Positions 19,110-26,987 of a stretch of DNA of 64,000 bases are shown here, piece after piece. The stretch covers positions 1,798,001 through 1,862,000 of the forward strand of contig NZ_CP011542.1 of the NCBI RefSeq assembly GCF_001020985.1, written 5' to 3'. Every line of letters begins with the position of its first letter. Positions within the stretch are counted from its first letter, which is position 1. The stretch comes from Corynebacterium mustelae. Lineage in GTDB: Bacteria; Actinomycetota; Actinomycetes; Mycobacteriales; Mycobacteriaceae. Under the pieces are notes generated by a model. It saw only the letters and a list, made by a program, of their open reading frames with translations, had not been told where the DNA came from and ran no database searches. The position numbers and the translations under genes were made by a program.

Positions 19110-21142
19110 GAGCGCAACGTTTCATAGACACTCTGTGCTAGTTTTGGCCCAAAACCATCAACCGCCATAATTTCTTCCACCGAAGCTTGCTTGAGCGCTT
19201 TCACACTGCCAAAGTGTTTGATCAATGCTTGTTTACGTTGTACCCCTAATCCCGATATGTCGTCTAAAACACTGCGCTTCATGCGACTGGAACGTTGTTG
19301 CCGATGGAAGCTAATAGCGAATCGGTGTGCCTCGTCCCTTATGTGCTGCAATAGAAAAAGCGCTTGCGAATTCCTGGGCAAAATAACTGGATAGGGGTCA
19401 TTTGGTAACCAAATTTCTTCCAATCGTTTCGCAATACCCACAACCATTACGTCGTCGATCTCTAGCTCATCAAGTACTGCTTGAGCCGCATTTACCTGTG
19501 GTGCCCCACCATCAACTATGAAAAGCTGTGGCGGGTAGGCGAAGTTTTTCGATGTTGGGTCTACCGGGGTGGGTTCGTCGGAGAACTGCAGCTTGGCATC
19601 TGTATCGCTGTCAGGAACATGCTGGTTGTTGTTCTTATAGGCGTGAAACCTGCGCCGAGTAATCTCCGCGATGCTGGCCACGTCGTTGGAATGACCGTCA
19701 CCAGCAGCTTCCTTGATCTTATAGCGGCGATAATCAGATTTTTTAGGCAACCCATCCTCAAAAACGACTAACGATGCAACCACGTCGGTACCTTGGATAT
19801 GCGAAATGTCGATACATTCCATCCGAAGCGGGGCATCATCCATCCCCAACGCGTCCTGGATTTCTTGTAAGGCCGCGGATCTTGTAGTCAAGTCCCCAAC
19901 TCGCTTGAGTTTATGTTGTTTTAGCAAACCTTCAGCGTTGCGTCGGACCGTTTCCATTAGTGCTCGCTTATCCCCTCGTTGTGGAAGTCGAAGGGAGAGT
20001 TGGCCCTCTCGCAGCTTTTCCAAAATTTCCCGAGTGTGATCAACCTGAGAAGGTAAAACCGAAACCAATACTTCTTTCGGTATGACTGACGAAGCCACCC
20101 GGCCTCGTGCTGAAACTGAGTCGCTCCCGGAGTAGTTATCCACCCCGCGCCGCATGATTGCTTTTTCTTCCGAAGCTAGCGTTTCGGTTTCGTGTTCAAC
20201 CGCCTCTACGTAAAACTGAATAATGAAATTTTGCAGCAATTCTTGTAGCTCTGTATCGGTATCGTCGCTTCGTTCGACAACCCAGCCACGTTCCCCACGA
20301 ACCCGGCCACTTCGGACGTGGAACATATGGATCGCTGCCTCTAACGGATCAGCGGCGACCGCAATAACATCCGCATCTATGCCATCACCAAGAACAATCG
20401 CTTGCTGTTCGGTTATCTTTTTTATCGCTGCTAAATCGTCGCGCAGTCGTGCTGCTTTTTCAAAATCCAACTCAGCTGCCGCAGCTGTCATTTCTGATTC
20501 CAATTGCTTGGTAACCACGTCTGTCTTGCCAGCCATAAACGAACAAAAACCATCAACAATTTCGCGATGCTGCGCATCGGTAACCTTATCAACACATGGC
20601 GCGGAGCACTTATCTATGTATCCCAAAAGGCATGGGCGACCTAATGAGTGGTGACGATTAAAAACGCCTGTGGTGCAGGTACGTATCGGAAACACACGGG
20701 TGAGCAGATCAAGAGTCTCCCTCACCGCCCACGCATGGGAATATGGGCCGAAGTATCGGACTCCCTTTCGGCGCGGACCTCGATAGAAAAACGCGCGTGG
20801 TATTCGCTCGCCGACCGAAACTGCCAACAGCGGATAGGTCTTATCGTCTCGATATTTGACGTTGAACTGTGGATCAAACTTTTTAATCCAGGTGTACTCA
20901 AGCTGAAGCGCCTCCACTTCGCTGGCCACCACAGTCCATTCCACAGAAGAAGCCGTGGTAACCATTTGGCGAGTTCGCGGATGCAGCTGGCTGAGATCTT
21001 GAAAATAACTGCTCAACCTGGACCGTAAGTTTTTAGCTTTACCAACGTAAATGACCCGTTGACGCGCATCCCGAAATTTGTAGACGCCCGGCTCCGTGGG
21101 AATACTGCCTGGAGCTGGTCGGTAAGTGCTAGGATCTGCCAC
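19106..21142 (-). CDS. uvrC: Excinuclease ABC subunit C
   Basis: UvrC makes both incisions of nucleotide excision repair after UvrA/UvrB mark damage. The 678 residues are full length. The GIY-YIG nuclease is at about residues 17-95 ([20 protein letters not shown]). A UVR motif that binds UvrB is at about 208-240 ([14 protein letters not shown]). The RNase H-like second nuclease has [11 protein letters not shown] and [12 protein letters not shown], and a helix-hairpin-helix pair ends the protein ([18 protein letters not shown] ... [10 protein letters not shown]). It begins 9 bp after the PH-domain gene and heads the group ending at whiA. Confidence 0.97.
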   Translation of the reverse strand: MADPSTYRPAPGSIPTEPGVYKFRDARQRVIYVGKAKNLRSRLSSYFQDLSQLHPRTRQMVTTASSVEWTVVASEVEALQLEYTWIKKFDPQFNVKYRDDKTYPLLAVSVGERIPRAFFYRGPRRKGVRYFGPYSHAWAVRETLDLLTRVFPIRTCTTGVFNRHHSLGRPCLLGYIDKCSAPCVDKVTDAQHREIVDGFCSFMAGKTDVVTKQLESEMTAAAAELDFEKAARLRDDLAAIKKITEQQAIVLGDGIDADVIAVAADPLEAAIHMFHVRSGRVRGERGWVVERSDDTDTELQELLQNFIIQFYVEAVEHETETLASEEKAIMRRGVDNYSGSDSVSARGRVASSVIPKEVLVSVLPSQVDHTREILEKLREGQLSLRLPQRGDKRALMETVRRNAEGLLKQHKLKRVGDLTTRSAALQEIQDALGMDDAPLRMECIDISHIQGTDVVASLVVFEDGLPKKSDYRRYKIKEAAGDGHSNDVASIAEITRRRFHAYKNNNQHVPDSDTDAKLQFSDEPTPVDPTSKNFAYPPQLFIVDGGAPQVNAAQAVLDELEIDDVMVVGIAKRLEEIWLPNDPYPVILPRNSQALFLLQHIRDEAHRFAISFHRQQRSSRMKRSVLDDISGLGVQRKQALIKHFGSVKALKQASVEEIMAVDGFGPKLAQSVYETLRS

Positions 21143-21151
21143 GCACTAATC

Positions 21152-21688
21152 CTAGTCTTCAGGCATGTATTTCGCTTCGAGCTCGCGGAATTTCTCCACA
21201 GCCACAACACACTTCTCACCATCAGCGGCAATCATTGCCCAGAGCGGAACGTATTCGAACTCAGGCAATTCCAACCGTGCCACTCGAGCACCTTCTGGAA
21301 AGTTCAAACCATAAATAACGATCCAAGGATAGAATCGCGAACCAATGAAATTTCGGACATCCACCCCGTCTTCATTCGCTCTCACCCTGGGCCTTGAAAG
21401 GCCAATAAAAAACACAACTGCGAAAATCACACCCACAAGGAAATAACCCCATTGGTCGATGACAGTAACCGCAGCACCCGTATCCCCCACCGCTACTATG
21501 AATGCTAGGAAAGTGTGAACCGCTATCGTAACACCCGCCGCGAGCCAAGCATACAGTTTCATTCGCCCCGAAGTAACCACTAGCTCCCAAGGTTTCGTGG
21601 TGGTTAAGGCTGCGTCTGCCGCGACATAACTCTGCAGTTCGGCGTCACTTAAAGTTTTTGGATTCTCGTCGTTCACGTTTTCTTCCAT
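21152..21688 (-). CDS. PH-domain membrane protein of unknown function
   Basis: This 178-residue protein has a charged N terminus (about 40 residues), two adjacent membrane helices (about 45-68 and 83-103, LYAWLAAGVTIAVHTFLAF and GYFLVGVIFAVVFFIGL), and a cytoplasmic C-terminal region. That region (GVDVRNFIGSRFYPW ... LELPEFEYVPLWAMIAADG) matches the small bacterial PH-like domain found in actinobacterial membrane proteins. A homologue sits next to uvrC in C. glutamicum. Conserved position suggests a housekeeping membrane role, but I cannot name one. The stop is 9 bp from the uvrC start. Confidence 0.8.
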   Translation of the reverse strand: MEENVNDENPKTLSDAELQSYVAADAALTTTKPWELVVTSGRMKLYAWLAAGVTIAVHTFLAFIVAVGDTGAAVTVIDQWGYFLVGVIFAVVFFIGLSRPRVRANEDGVDVRNFIGSRFYPWIVIYGLNFPEGARVARLELPEFEYVPLWAMIAADGEKCVVAVEKFRELEAKYMPED

Positions 21689-21761
21689 CTAGTTTTGGTA
21701 CATACAGTTAGTCGCAGAAACCACACTATTAGTTCCCGGCAGTACTGTAAAACAGCGATAT

Positions 21762-21778
21762 GTGATCAGGATGATCAC
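21762..21778. repeat. Palindrome GTGATCA-GGA-TGATCAC
   Basis: A perfect 7-bp dyad with a three-base centre lies between rpe and the PH-domain gene, 74 bp above the latter's start. It could be a short terminator hairpin for rpe or an operator. It does not match the GlxR spacing (N6). Confidence 0.45.
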
Positions 21779-21821
21779 TACAAAAATGAACTGTGAGCTA
21801 ACCGCGACACAGTACTTATAG

Positions 21822-22496
21822 TCATATTTGTTTTGCTGCACTTTCACGTAGTTGCGCTACCGCAGCTGCACGGTCTGATTGGCCAAAAATTGCCGAACCT
21901 GCAACAAACGCATCACAGCCGGCTTCGGCTGCTGCACCGATGGTGCTCGCCGAAATACCACCGTCAATCTCAATCAAAGTTGACAAGTTTTTTGAGTCAA
22001 TTTCGGCACGCAATAACCGAACTTTCTCCAACATTTCCGGCATGAATTTTTGGCCACCAAACCCTGGTTCAACGCTCATGACAAGCACAAGGTCAAATTC
22101 AGCCACGTGCGGTAAATACGGTTCAATTGGAGTTCCAGGGCGCAACGAAAAACCTGACCAAACCCCCTTGGCCCGTAGATGTCGAGCCAACCCTACTGGA
22201 TCGTCAGTCGCCTCAACGTGAAAAATGACGCAATCTGCGCCCGCCGCTACGTAATTGTCTACCCATTTTTCTGGATTCTCGATCATTAAATGAACATCTA
22301 AATGTTGATCCGTAATCCTGTTTACTGCCGCGGTTATATCAGCACCAAACGAGAGATTAGGAACAAAATGGCCATCCATAACGTCAACGTGAATCCAATC
22401 AGCGGTTTCAACTGCACGCACTTCAGCACCGAGATTTGTGAAGTCAGCTGCGAGAATAGAAGGGGAAATGATCGGGTGAGAGACTGCGAGAGACAT
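21822..22496 (-). CDS. rpe: Ribulose-phosphate 3-epimerase
   Basis: Rpe interconverts ribulose 5-phosphate and xylulose 5-phosphate, linking the two halves of the pentose phosphate pathway encoded at 2021-8676. The 224-residue barrel has all metal- and substrate-binding motifs: SILAADFTNLG, WIHVDVMDGHFVPNLSFG, DVHLMIENPEKW, VMSVEPGFGGQKFMPEML and EIDGGISASTI. In C. glutamicum the riboflavin genes lie between uvrC and rpe; here they are absent and only the PH-domain gene intervenes. Confidence 0.97.
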   Translation of the reverse strand: MSLAVSHPIISPSILAADFTNLGAEVRAVETADWIHVDVMDGHFVPNLSFGADITAAVNRITDQHLDVHLMIENPEKWVDNYVAAGADCVIFHVEATDDPVGLARHLRAKGVWSGFSLRPGTPIEPYLPHVAEFDLVLVMSVEPGFGGQKFMPEMLEKVRLLRAEIDSKNLSTLIEIDGGISASTIGAAAEAGCDAFVAGSAIFGQSDRAAAVAQLRESAAKQI

Positions 22497-22832
22497 GCAC
22501 TCATTCTAGCCCGCATTCCGCCACCACGAAACTAACCCGTTTCAGGTTTCGCCAATCGGACAAACGCAAAACGACTCTGGCTGATACTACTTTCATAAAA
22601 CAGGCTATGTCCAGTGAGTTTTTGGCTTCATGCCAAATGTATTCACGTAGCTCCACTGGTATAACCTATCAAATGTGCTCCACATGTAACCTAAACTAAG
22701 GTACGATCGCTTTTTAGAAAATAAGACGTATGTGATATCCCGCTTTTAGATTCTGACTCCGCAACGCACAGGATATTGCTGAAAATACGTGGCACTAGTT
22801 ATTTACTGGTGAGGTATTTCCCAAAATGAAAG
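22497..22832. promoter_or_regulatory. Divergent intergenic region between rpe and the SMI1-type gene
   Basis: These 336 bp contain no supported gene. They should hold the promoter of rpe and that of the SMI1-type gene. Small dyads are present (TTTGGC-ttcat-GCCAAA at 22621-22637; ATGTG-ctc-CACAT at 22673-22685), but none matches a regulator I can name. The sequence is more AT-rich than the flanking genes. Confidence 0.4.
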
Positions 22833-23852
22833 GTGGCATCCAGAGTGAGCGATTTATCCACGTTCAACTTTGAAGGTTTCTGGCGAGAAAGCGATTGGGC
22901 CAAAAATTTTCAATGCGAGCCACTGGTTGAAAGCGCGATCGCCGAAGTGGAAGCTGAACTTGGCTACAAGCTACCGCAGTCCTACATTCAGCTTGCACAT
23001 AACCGCAACGGTGGGGTCCCAGTCAATGATTGTTACCCCACTGCTTCCCCTACCACCTGGGCCAAAGACCACGTGGCAGTAGCCGGCATCTTTGGTATTG
23101 GGACATCCGCGCCTTATTCGTTGCTGGGGTCGGCTGGTTCTCGGTACTGGCAGAATGAGTGCGGATATCCGGACTGGGGTGTTTATTTTGCCACGACCCC
23201 AACAGCAGGTTCGGAAATGTTCTTGTTGGATTATCGTGAATGCGGCCCGTCCGGGGAGCCACGAGTAGTTTATATAGACCAAGAAGCAAACTACGCTTGG
23301 CAGGTTATTGCCCCTGATTTCGCAACCTTTATCTCGGGTTTTGCTAATCAAGATCTTTTCGACGATGCCAGAGAAACCATCAAAGATGCTTTCAATTCTG
23401 TTTCTAACGGTTCCTTTTCGCCAATAATAAATCGGGCTTTTGCCAAGGTTCCGGAGAGGCAAGCACACATAGAAACACTACTGCGTACAGTTGGGAATCG
23501 AATTGTTGAGGACAAAGGCTATTTTGGTTTGCATGATGATAAAAATTCGCACCAGATTTACGATGCGATGCTGTGGTTGCTCAGCCAATTAAAAACCCCA
23601 CAATCAATCGAGGATTTTCTACTTCGTAAACCAGGACAATTAGATTACACAAATCCATGTTATGAGCTGATGCTCCCACTATGTTTTAGCCATCAACCAT
23701 TTGGGTTTACCACCGACGGATGGAACAGCAATTATGTGCATGGTTGGTGGGATTCTCGACTTTCAGAAGGATATATCATCGAAACCAACGCCGGGTTCCA
23801 GTGTAGTGAGAATTTTTACGATGATCTGCTACATCTGGAACCAATTGACTGA
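22833..23852 (+). CDS. SMI1/KNR4 (SUKH)-type protein, possible orphan immunity protein
   Basis: The N-terminal half has the SUKH pattern: an acidic helix ESAIAEVEAELGYKLPQSYIQLAHNRNGG followed by GIFGIGTSAPYSLLG, a Trp/Tyr-rich core, IDQEANYAWQVIAPDFATFISG. SUKH proteins are often immunity proteins against secreted toxins; others are housekeeping. The C-terminal half (about residues 185-339, rich in Trp, Tyr and Asp) matches nothing I recognise. It is the only + strand gene between 8677 and 42548, is not part of the C. glutamicum gene order as I recall it, and has no toxin gene beside it. The start could be GTG 22833 or GTG 22845. A partial 11-mer lies at 23355. Confidence 0.72.
   Translation: MASRVSDLSTFNFEGFWRESDWAKNFQCEPLVESAIAEVEAELGYKLPQSYIQLAHNRNGGVPVNDCYPTASPTTWAKDHVAVAGIFGIGTSAPYSLLGSAGSRYWQNECGYPDWGVYFATTPTAGSEMFLLDYRECGPSGEPRVVYIDQEANYAWQVIAPDFATFISGFANQDLFDDARETIKDAFNSVSNGSFSPIINRAFAKVPERQAHIETLLRTVGNRIVEDKGYFGLHDDKNSHQIYDAMLWLLSQLKTPQSIEDFLLRKPGQLDYTNPCYELMLPLCFSHQPFGFTTDGWNSNYVHGWWDSRLSEGYIIETNAGFQCSENFYDDLLHLEPID
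23355..23364 (+). repeat. 10-base variant of the 11-mer
   Basis: CTTTTCGACG preceded by T rather than G, inside the SMI1-type gene (LFDDAR). Confidence 0.5.
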
Positions 23853-23866
23853 TAGCTGCTGGCAGG

Positions 23867-25399
23867 TTAAGAATTTTCATTCTTCCTTAGTACTGCGAAA
23901 AACATAGCGTCGGTGCCGTGTCGGTGTGGCCACATCTGCACTGATTTGTGCTCACCTGTTTTAGGCATCCCACCGCTAAGTTCCGCTGCATCTAGCTCTT
24001 CTATAGGCAATAGTTTGACCGCTTTATCCACAATAGCTCGGGTTTCGCGTAGATCTGGTGAACAGGTGGAATATACAATCACGCCACCCGGCCTAGTCAT
24101 GGCTACTGCTGATTCAAGTAATTCATATTGCAAGACTGCCAAATCAGCGATATCCGATTCTTGTTTGCGCCAACGTGCCTCCGGCCGACGACGCAACGCC
24201 CCCAGTCCGGAGCACGGGGCGTCGACAAGCACGCGGTCATAGCCCGGTGTCAACGTTAATTTCCTGCCATCTTGATTATGTACAGTTACCGGTAAACCTG
24301 AGACGGTCTTTCTAATCAGTTCTGCACGATGCGGCTGAATCTCAACAGCATCGACGCTGGCGCCGTCGATACGTGCCAGGCAACCAATGAGCGCGGCCTT
24401 GCCTCCAGGGCCAGCGCAAAGATCAAGCCATCGCCCGTTATCGGTTCCAATAACCGGTGCTTCGACTAAGGCTCGGCCGATTATTTGTGACCCTTCGTCT
24501 TGGACTGCTGCAAGTCCGTCACGAACCGCTTCCAGCCTGCCAGGATCCCCACCGGGAAGGTATACCGCGTAAGGTGAGTATTTTCCTTCTTCACCTTCCG
24601 TCATCAATGCAAGTTCTTCGGCAGTGATCTCTCCGGGTCGTGCAACAAGATGAACCGCGGGGCGCCGGGAATCTGCCTCTAGTGCCTCAGCTAATTCACC
24701 AATTCCGAGTACCTTGGCAAACGACTCCGCTATCCATTCTGGGTGCGAATGTTTAAATGCAATCGCTGGTATCTCGCCAACTGGTCGTAGTTTTTCGAAC
24801 CATTTTTCAGGGGTGGTGCGGGAAATTTTTCGCATCACTCCATTTGTGAACCCTTTGGCTTTTTCTTGCCCAATCGCGTCCACTAGATTAACGGTTGAGT
24901 CGACCGCAGCATAGTTATCAACCCGAGTGTAAATGAGTTGATAGGTTCCTATCCTCAGCGCGTTGAGTACTCCAGGATCAATGTCTGTGAGCGGTCGAGT
25001 GGCTGAAGCTGCGATTATCTTATCTATTACACCTTGGTTTCTTAACGTCCCATAGGCTATCTCAGTTGCAAATGCTGAATCTCGGCGTTTGATTTTGAAA
25101 TCCCGCAGCATTTTCGGCAACACAAGGTTTGCATATGCGTCTTGGGTATCGACTCGATACACAACGTCGAAGGCAACAGCCCTGCCGAGGTCAATCGTAT
25201 TGAGTTGACGTGGGTCACCGCCTGGTTGGTATTCGGTATGGCGTGGTTGCTTGTGCCGCGCTTGGCGATTCGACTTGCCATGGCCATTGTTTGCTTTACG
25301 ACGGTTATCGGGCGCATGCTCTGGTTTTCCATCTTTTTTATTTGACCGCGATCGGAACCCACCACTTGCAGCCAATCCGTGACTATTTTCAGTTGTCAT
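23867..25399 (-). CDS. rsmB: 16S rRNA (cytosine-967-C5)-methyltransferase
   Basis: RsmB (Fmu/Sun) methylates C967 of 16S rRNA using S-adenosylmethionine. A basic, low-complexity N-terminal stretch (about 55 residues, rich in Lys/Arg/Asn/His) is followed by a NusB-like RNA-binding domain (RRDSAFATEIAYGTLRNQG). The methyltransferase follows: LDLCAGPGGKAAL for the cofactor, the catalytic VDAPCSGLGALRRRPEARW, and a second cysteine in YSTCSPDLRET. I start it at ATG 25399, which overlaps the fmt stop (ATGA); the frame is open to 25441. It follows fmt and def on one transcript. Confidence 0.94.
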   Translation of the reverse strand: MTTENSHGLAASGGFRSRSNKKDGKPEHAPDNRRKANNGHGKSNRQARHKQPRHTEYQPGGDPRQLNTIDLGRAVAFDVVYRVDTQDAYANLVLPKMLRDFKIKRRDSAFATEIAYGTLRNQGVIDKIIAASATRPLTDIDPGVLNALRIGTYQLIYTRVDNYAAVDSTVNLVDAIGQEKAKGFTNGVMRKISRTTPEKWFEKLRPVGEIPAIAFKHSHPEWIAESFAKVLGIGELAEALEADSRRPAVHLVARPGEITAEELALMTEGEEGKYSPYAVYLPGGDPGRLEAVRDGLAAVQDEGSQIIGRALVEAPVIGTDNGRWLDLCAGPGGKAALIGCLARIDGASVDAVEIQPHRAELIRKTVSGLPVTVHNQDGRKLTLTPGYDRVLVDAPCSGLGALRRRPEARWRKQESDIADLAVLQYELLESAVAMTRPGGVIVYSTCSPDLRETRAIVDKAVKLLPIEELDAAELSGGMPKTGEHKSVQMWPHRHGTDAMFFAVLRKNENS

Positions 25400-26334
25400 T
25401 GGAACCGTAATCCCTCCGTTGTTCCTAGTCCGCGTCCCCAATCGGCTGCATCCATCATTTTCTTGCCCGGTACCTGTATCCGGCTTAACTGGACCGTGGT
25501 GGAGCCTGTTCCAACCACGACCGTTTTTTTGTTGATCGCAATTTCGCCGGGTTCCAAGTTTGCATCTAAAGTAATTGTTTTCACGGGTTCGAGTTTGACC
25601 CGTTGATCATTAAGTGTCGTCCATGCACCTGGTGCTGGCGTCACTGCCCGGATATGACGGTCTATTGATTCTGCCGCATCAGACCAGTTAATCCGGGCAT
25701 CTGATGGAGTTATCTTTTTGGCATAGCTTGCTTCACCAGTTTGTTGTTCAGGCATGATCGTATCGTTTTCAAGCCCAGAAACTGTACGTTCCAACAGCTG
25801 TGCGCCAGAGTGTGCCAGCCGATCAAGTAGATCCGCTGCAGTATCTGTTGCATTGATTTCTTCAGTTACGGTACCTAGGATCTCTCCGGTGTCAAGTCCG
25901 CTATCAATACGGAATGTGGTAGCCCCAGTCACCCGATCCCCCGCCGCTATTGCTGCTTGTACAGGGGCCGCGCCGCGCCAACGTGGTAGTAATGAAAAAT
26001 GCAGGTTGATGAAACCATGCGGAACTAGGCTCAATAAACTTTCCGGTAACAAGTTGCCATAGGCCACTACTGGTACGCAATCGGGCGCTAATTCCATCAG
26101 ACGTTGCCGAAACGCCTGCCCCTCTTCCGATTCTGGATTCAACGTTGTTGGTTTAAGAATTTCCAGTCCGTGTGCCTCAGCCAATTCTGCCACAGGTGAA
26201 GGATGTAGGGTTCTACCTCTTCCTTTGGGCGCATCGGGCCGAGTGACAACCGCGAGTATCTCGTGATCGCTTTCAAGTAATGCCCGAAGTGCGATTACTG
26301 CAGGTTCCGGAGTTCCGGCGAATACTAGTCGCAT
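25396..26334 (-). CDS. fmt: Methionyl-tRNA formyltransferase
   Basis: Fmt formylates initiator Met-tRNA with 10-formyl-tetrahydrofolate. The 312 residues start MRLVFAGTPEPAVIALRAL, carry the active-site block GFINLHFSLLPRWRGAAPVQ with the conserved Asn and His, and the catalytic Asp in DSGLDTGEI. A smaller C-terminal tRNA-binding domain follows. It lies 35 bp after def, whose product removes the same formyl group, and overlaps rsmB by 4 bp, so the three are probably one operon. Confidence 0.97.
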   Translation of the reverse strand: MRLVFAGTPEPAVIALRALLESDHEILAVVTRPDAPKGRGRTLHPSPVAELAEAHGLEILKPTTLNPESEEGQAFRQRLMELAPDCVPVVAYGNLLPESLLSLVPHGFINLHFSLLPRWRGAAPVQAAIAAGDRVTGATTFRIDSGLDTGEILGTVTEEINATDTAADLLDRLAHSGAQLLERTVSGLENDTIMPEQQTGEASYAKKITPSDARINWSDAAESIDRHIRAVTPAPGAWTTLNDQRVKLEPVKTITLDANLEPGEIAINKKTVVVGTGSTTVQLSRIQVPGKKMMDAADWGRGLGTTEGLRFQ

Positions 26335-26369
26335 GACCGTTTTCTCTTTCGTTGGCTTAAGTTTTTTAG

Positions 26370-26882
26370 TTACGTACGATTAAACCATTCAGAATTTCTG
26401 ATGTGGGCCATAGCGGTTTTTCGATCAGAGGGCTCTAGCTTTCGGATAAATAATTGTCCATCAAGGTGATCAGTTTCATGCTGGATACACCGAGCCATAA
26501 GACCAGAGGCCATGATGGTCACAGAGTTTCCGTTGAGATCAACTCCGGTAAGTTTCACCGAATTATACCGGGTGACATCAGCGCGAATATCAGGTATTGA
26601 CAGACACCCCTCAGGGCCAGTCTGGGTTTCTTCGGTCACAGGTTCCCAGGTGGGATTAATGATATGGCCACGCAACCCATCTTCGGTATGCGAGCAATCA
26701 AAAACAAAGACGCGCCGTAGGACCCCGATCTGGTTTGCTGCAAGACCAACGCCGCTGGCATCATCCATGGTTTCAAGCATGTCATTGATAAGTGTCGCTA
26801 AGGAGTCATCGAATTCGGTTACTTCGACTGCGCGGCTGGTTAATACTGGATCGCCAAATAGTCGGATTTCTCGTATGGTCAT
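26370..26882 (-). CDS. def: Peptide deformylase
   Basis: Def removes the formyl group from the N terminus of new proteins. The 170-residue protein has the three family motifs: GVGLAANQIGV (motif 1), PEGCLSIPD with the metal-binding Cys (motif 2), and QHETDHLDGQLF with HExxH (motif 3). It lies between priA and fmt on the - strand, the common def-fmt pairing, and reads into fmt. Confidence 0.97.
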   Translation of the reverse strand: MTIREIRLFGDPVLTSRAVEVTEFDDSLATLINDMLETMDDASGVGLAANQIGVLRRVFVFDCSHTEDGLRGHIINPTWEPVTEETQTGPEGCLSIPDIRADVTRYNSVKLTGVDLNGNSVTIMASGLMARCIQHETDHLDGQLFIRKLEPSDRKTAMAHIRNSEWFNRT

Positions 26883-26919
26883 CGGCCTAGGTTTTTCCTT
26901 GTGTAGATTTTAAGAACTA

Positions 26920-26975
26920 TTGGTTAACAGGTCTAGCTTTTGGAATACTAGTCCAACAGTCTAGTTATTAACCAA
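26920..26975 (-). terminator. Nested inverted repeat after priA
   Basis: Outer arms TTGGTTAA (26920-26927) and TTAACCAA (26968-26975) enclose further dyads (TCTAG copies and TTGGA/TCCAA). It lies 12 bp past the priA stop and 38 bp before def. It may be an AT-rich terminator or a structured intercistronic element. Confidence 0.35.
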
Positions 26976-26987
26976 GATAACGTTAAG

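Noticed and set aside
22673..22685. ATGTG-ctc-CACAT as a GlxR site
   Set aside because: The spacing is three rather than six bases and the outer A is missing from both half-sites.
22689..22702. ACCTAAACTAAGGT, resembling a DtxR iron-regulator site
   Set aside because: The half-sites are in the wrong orientation relative to the DtxR consensus (AGGT...ACCT).
22971..23468. A 165-codon - strand open frame opposite the SMI1-type gene
   Set aside because: I considered it as the real gene, but the + strand frame gives a coherent SUKH pattern and normal composition, while this one does not.
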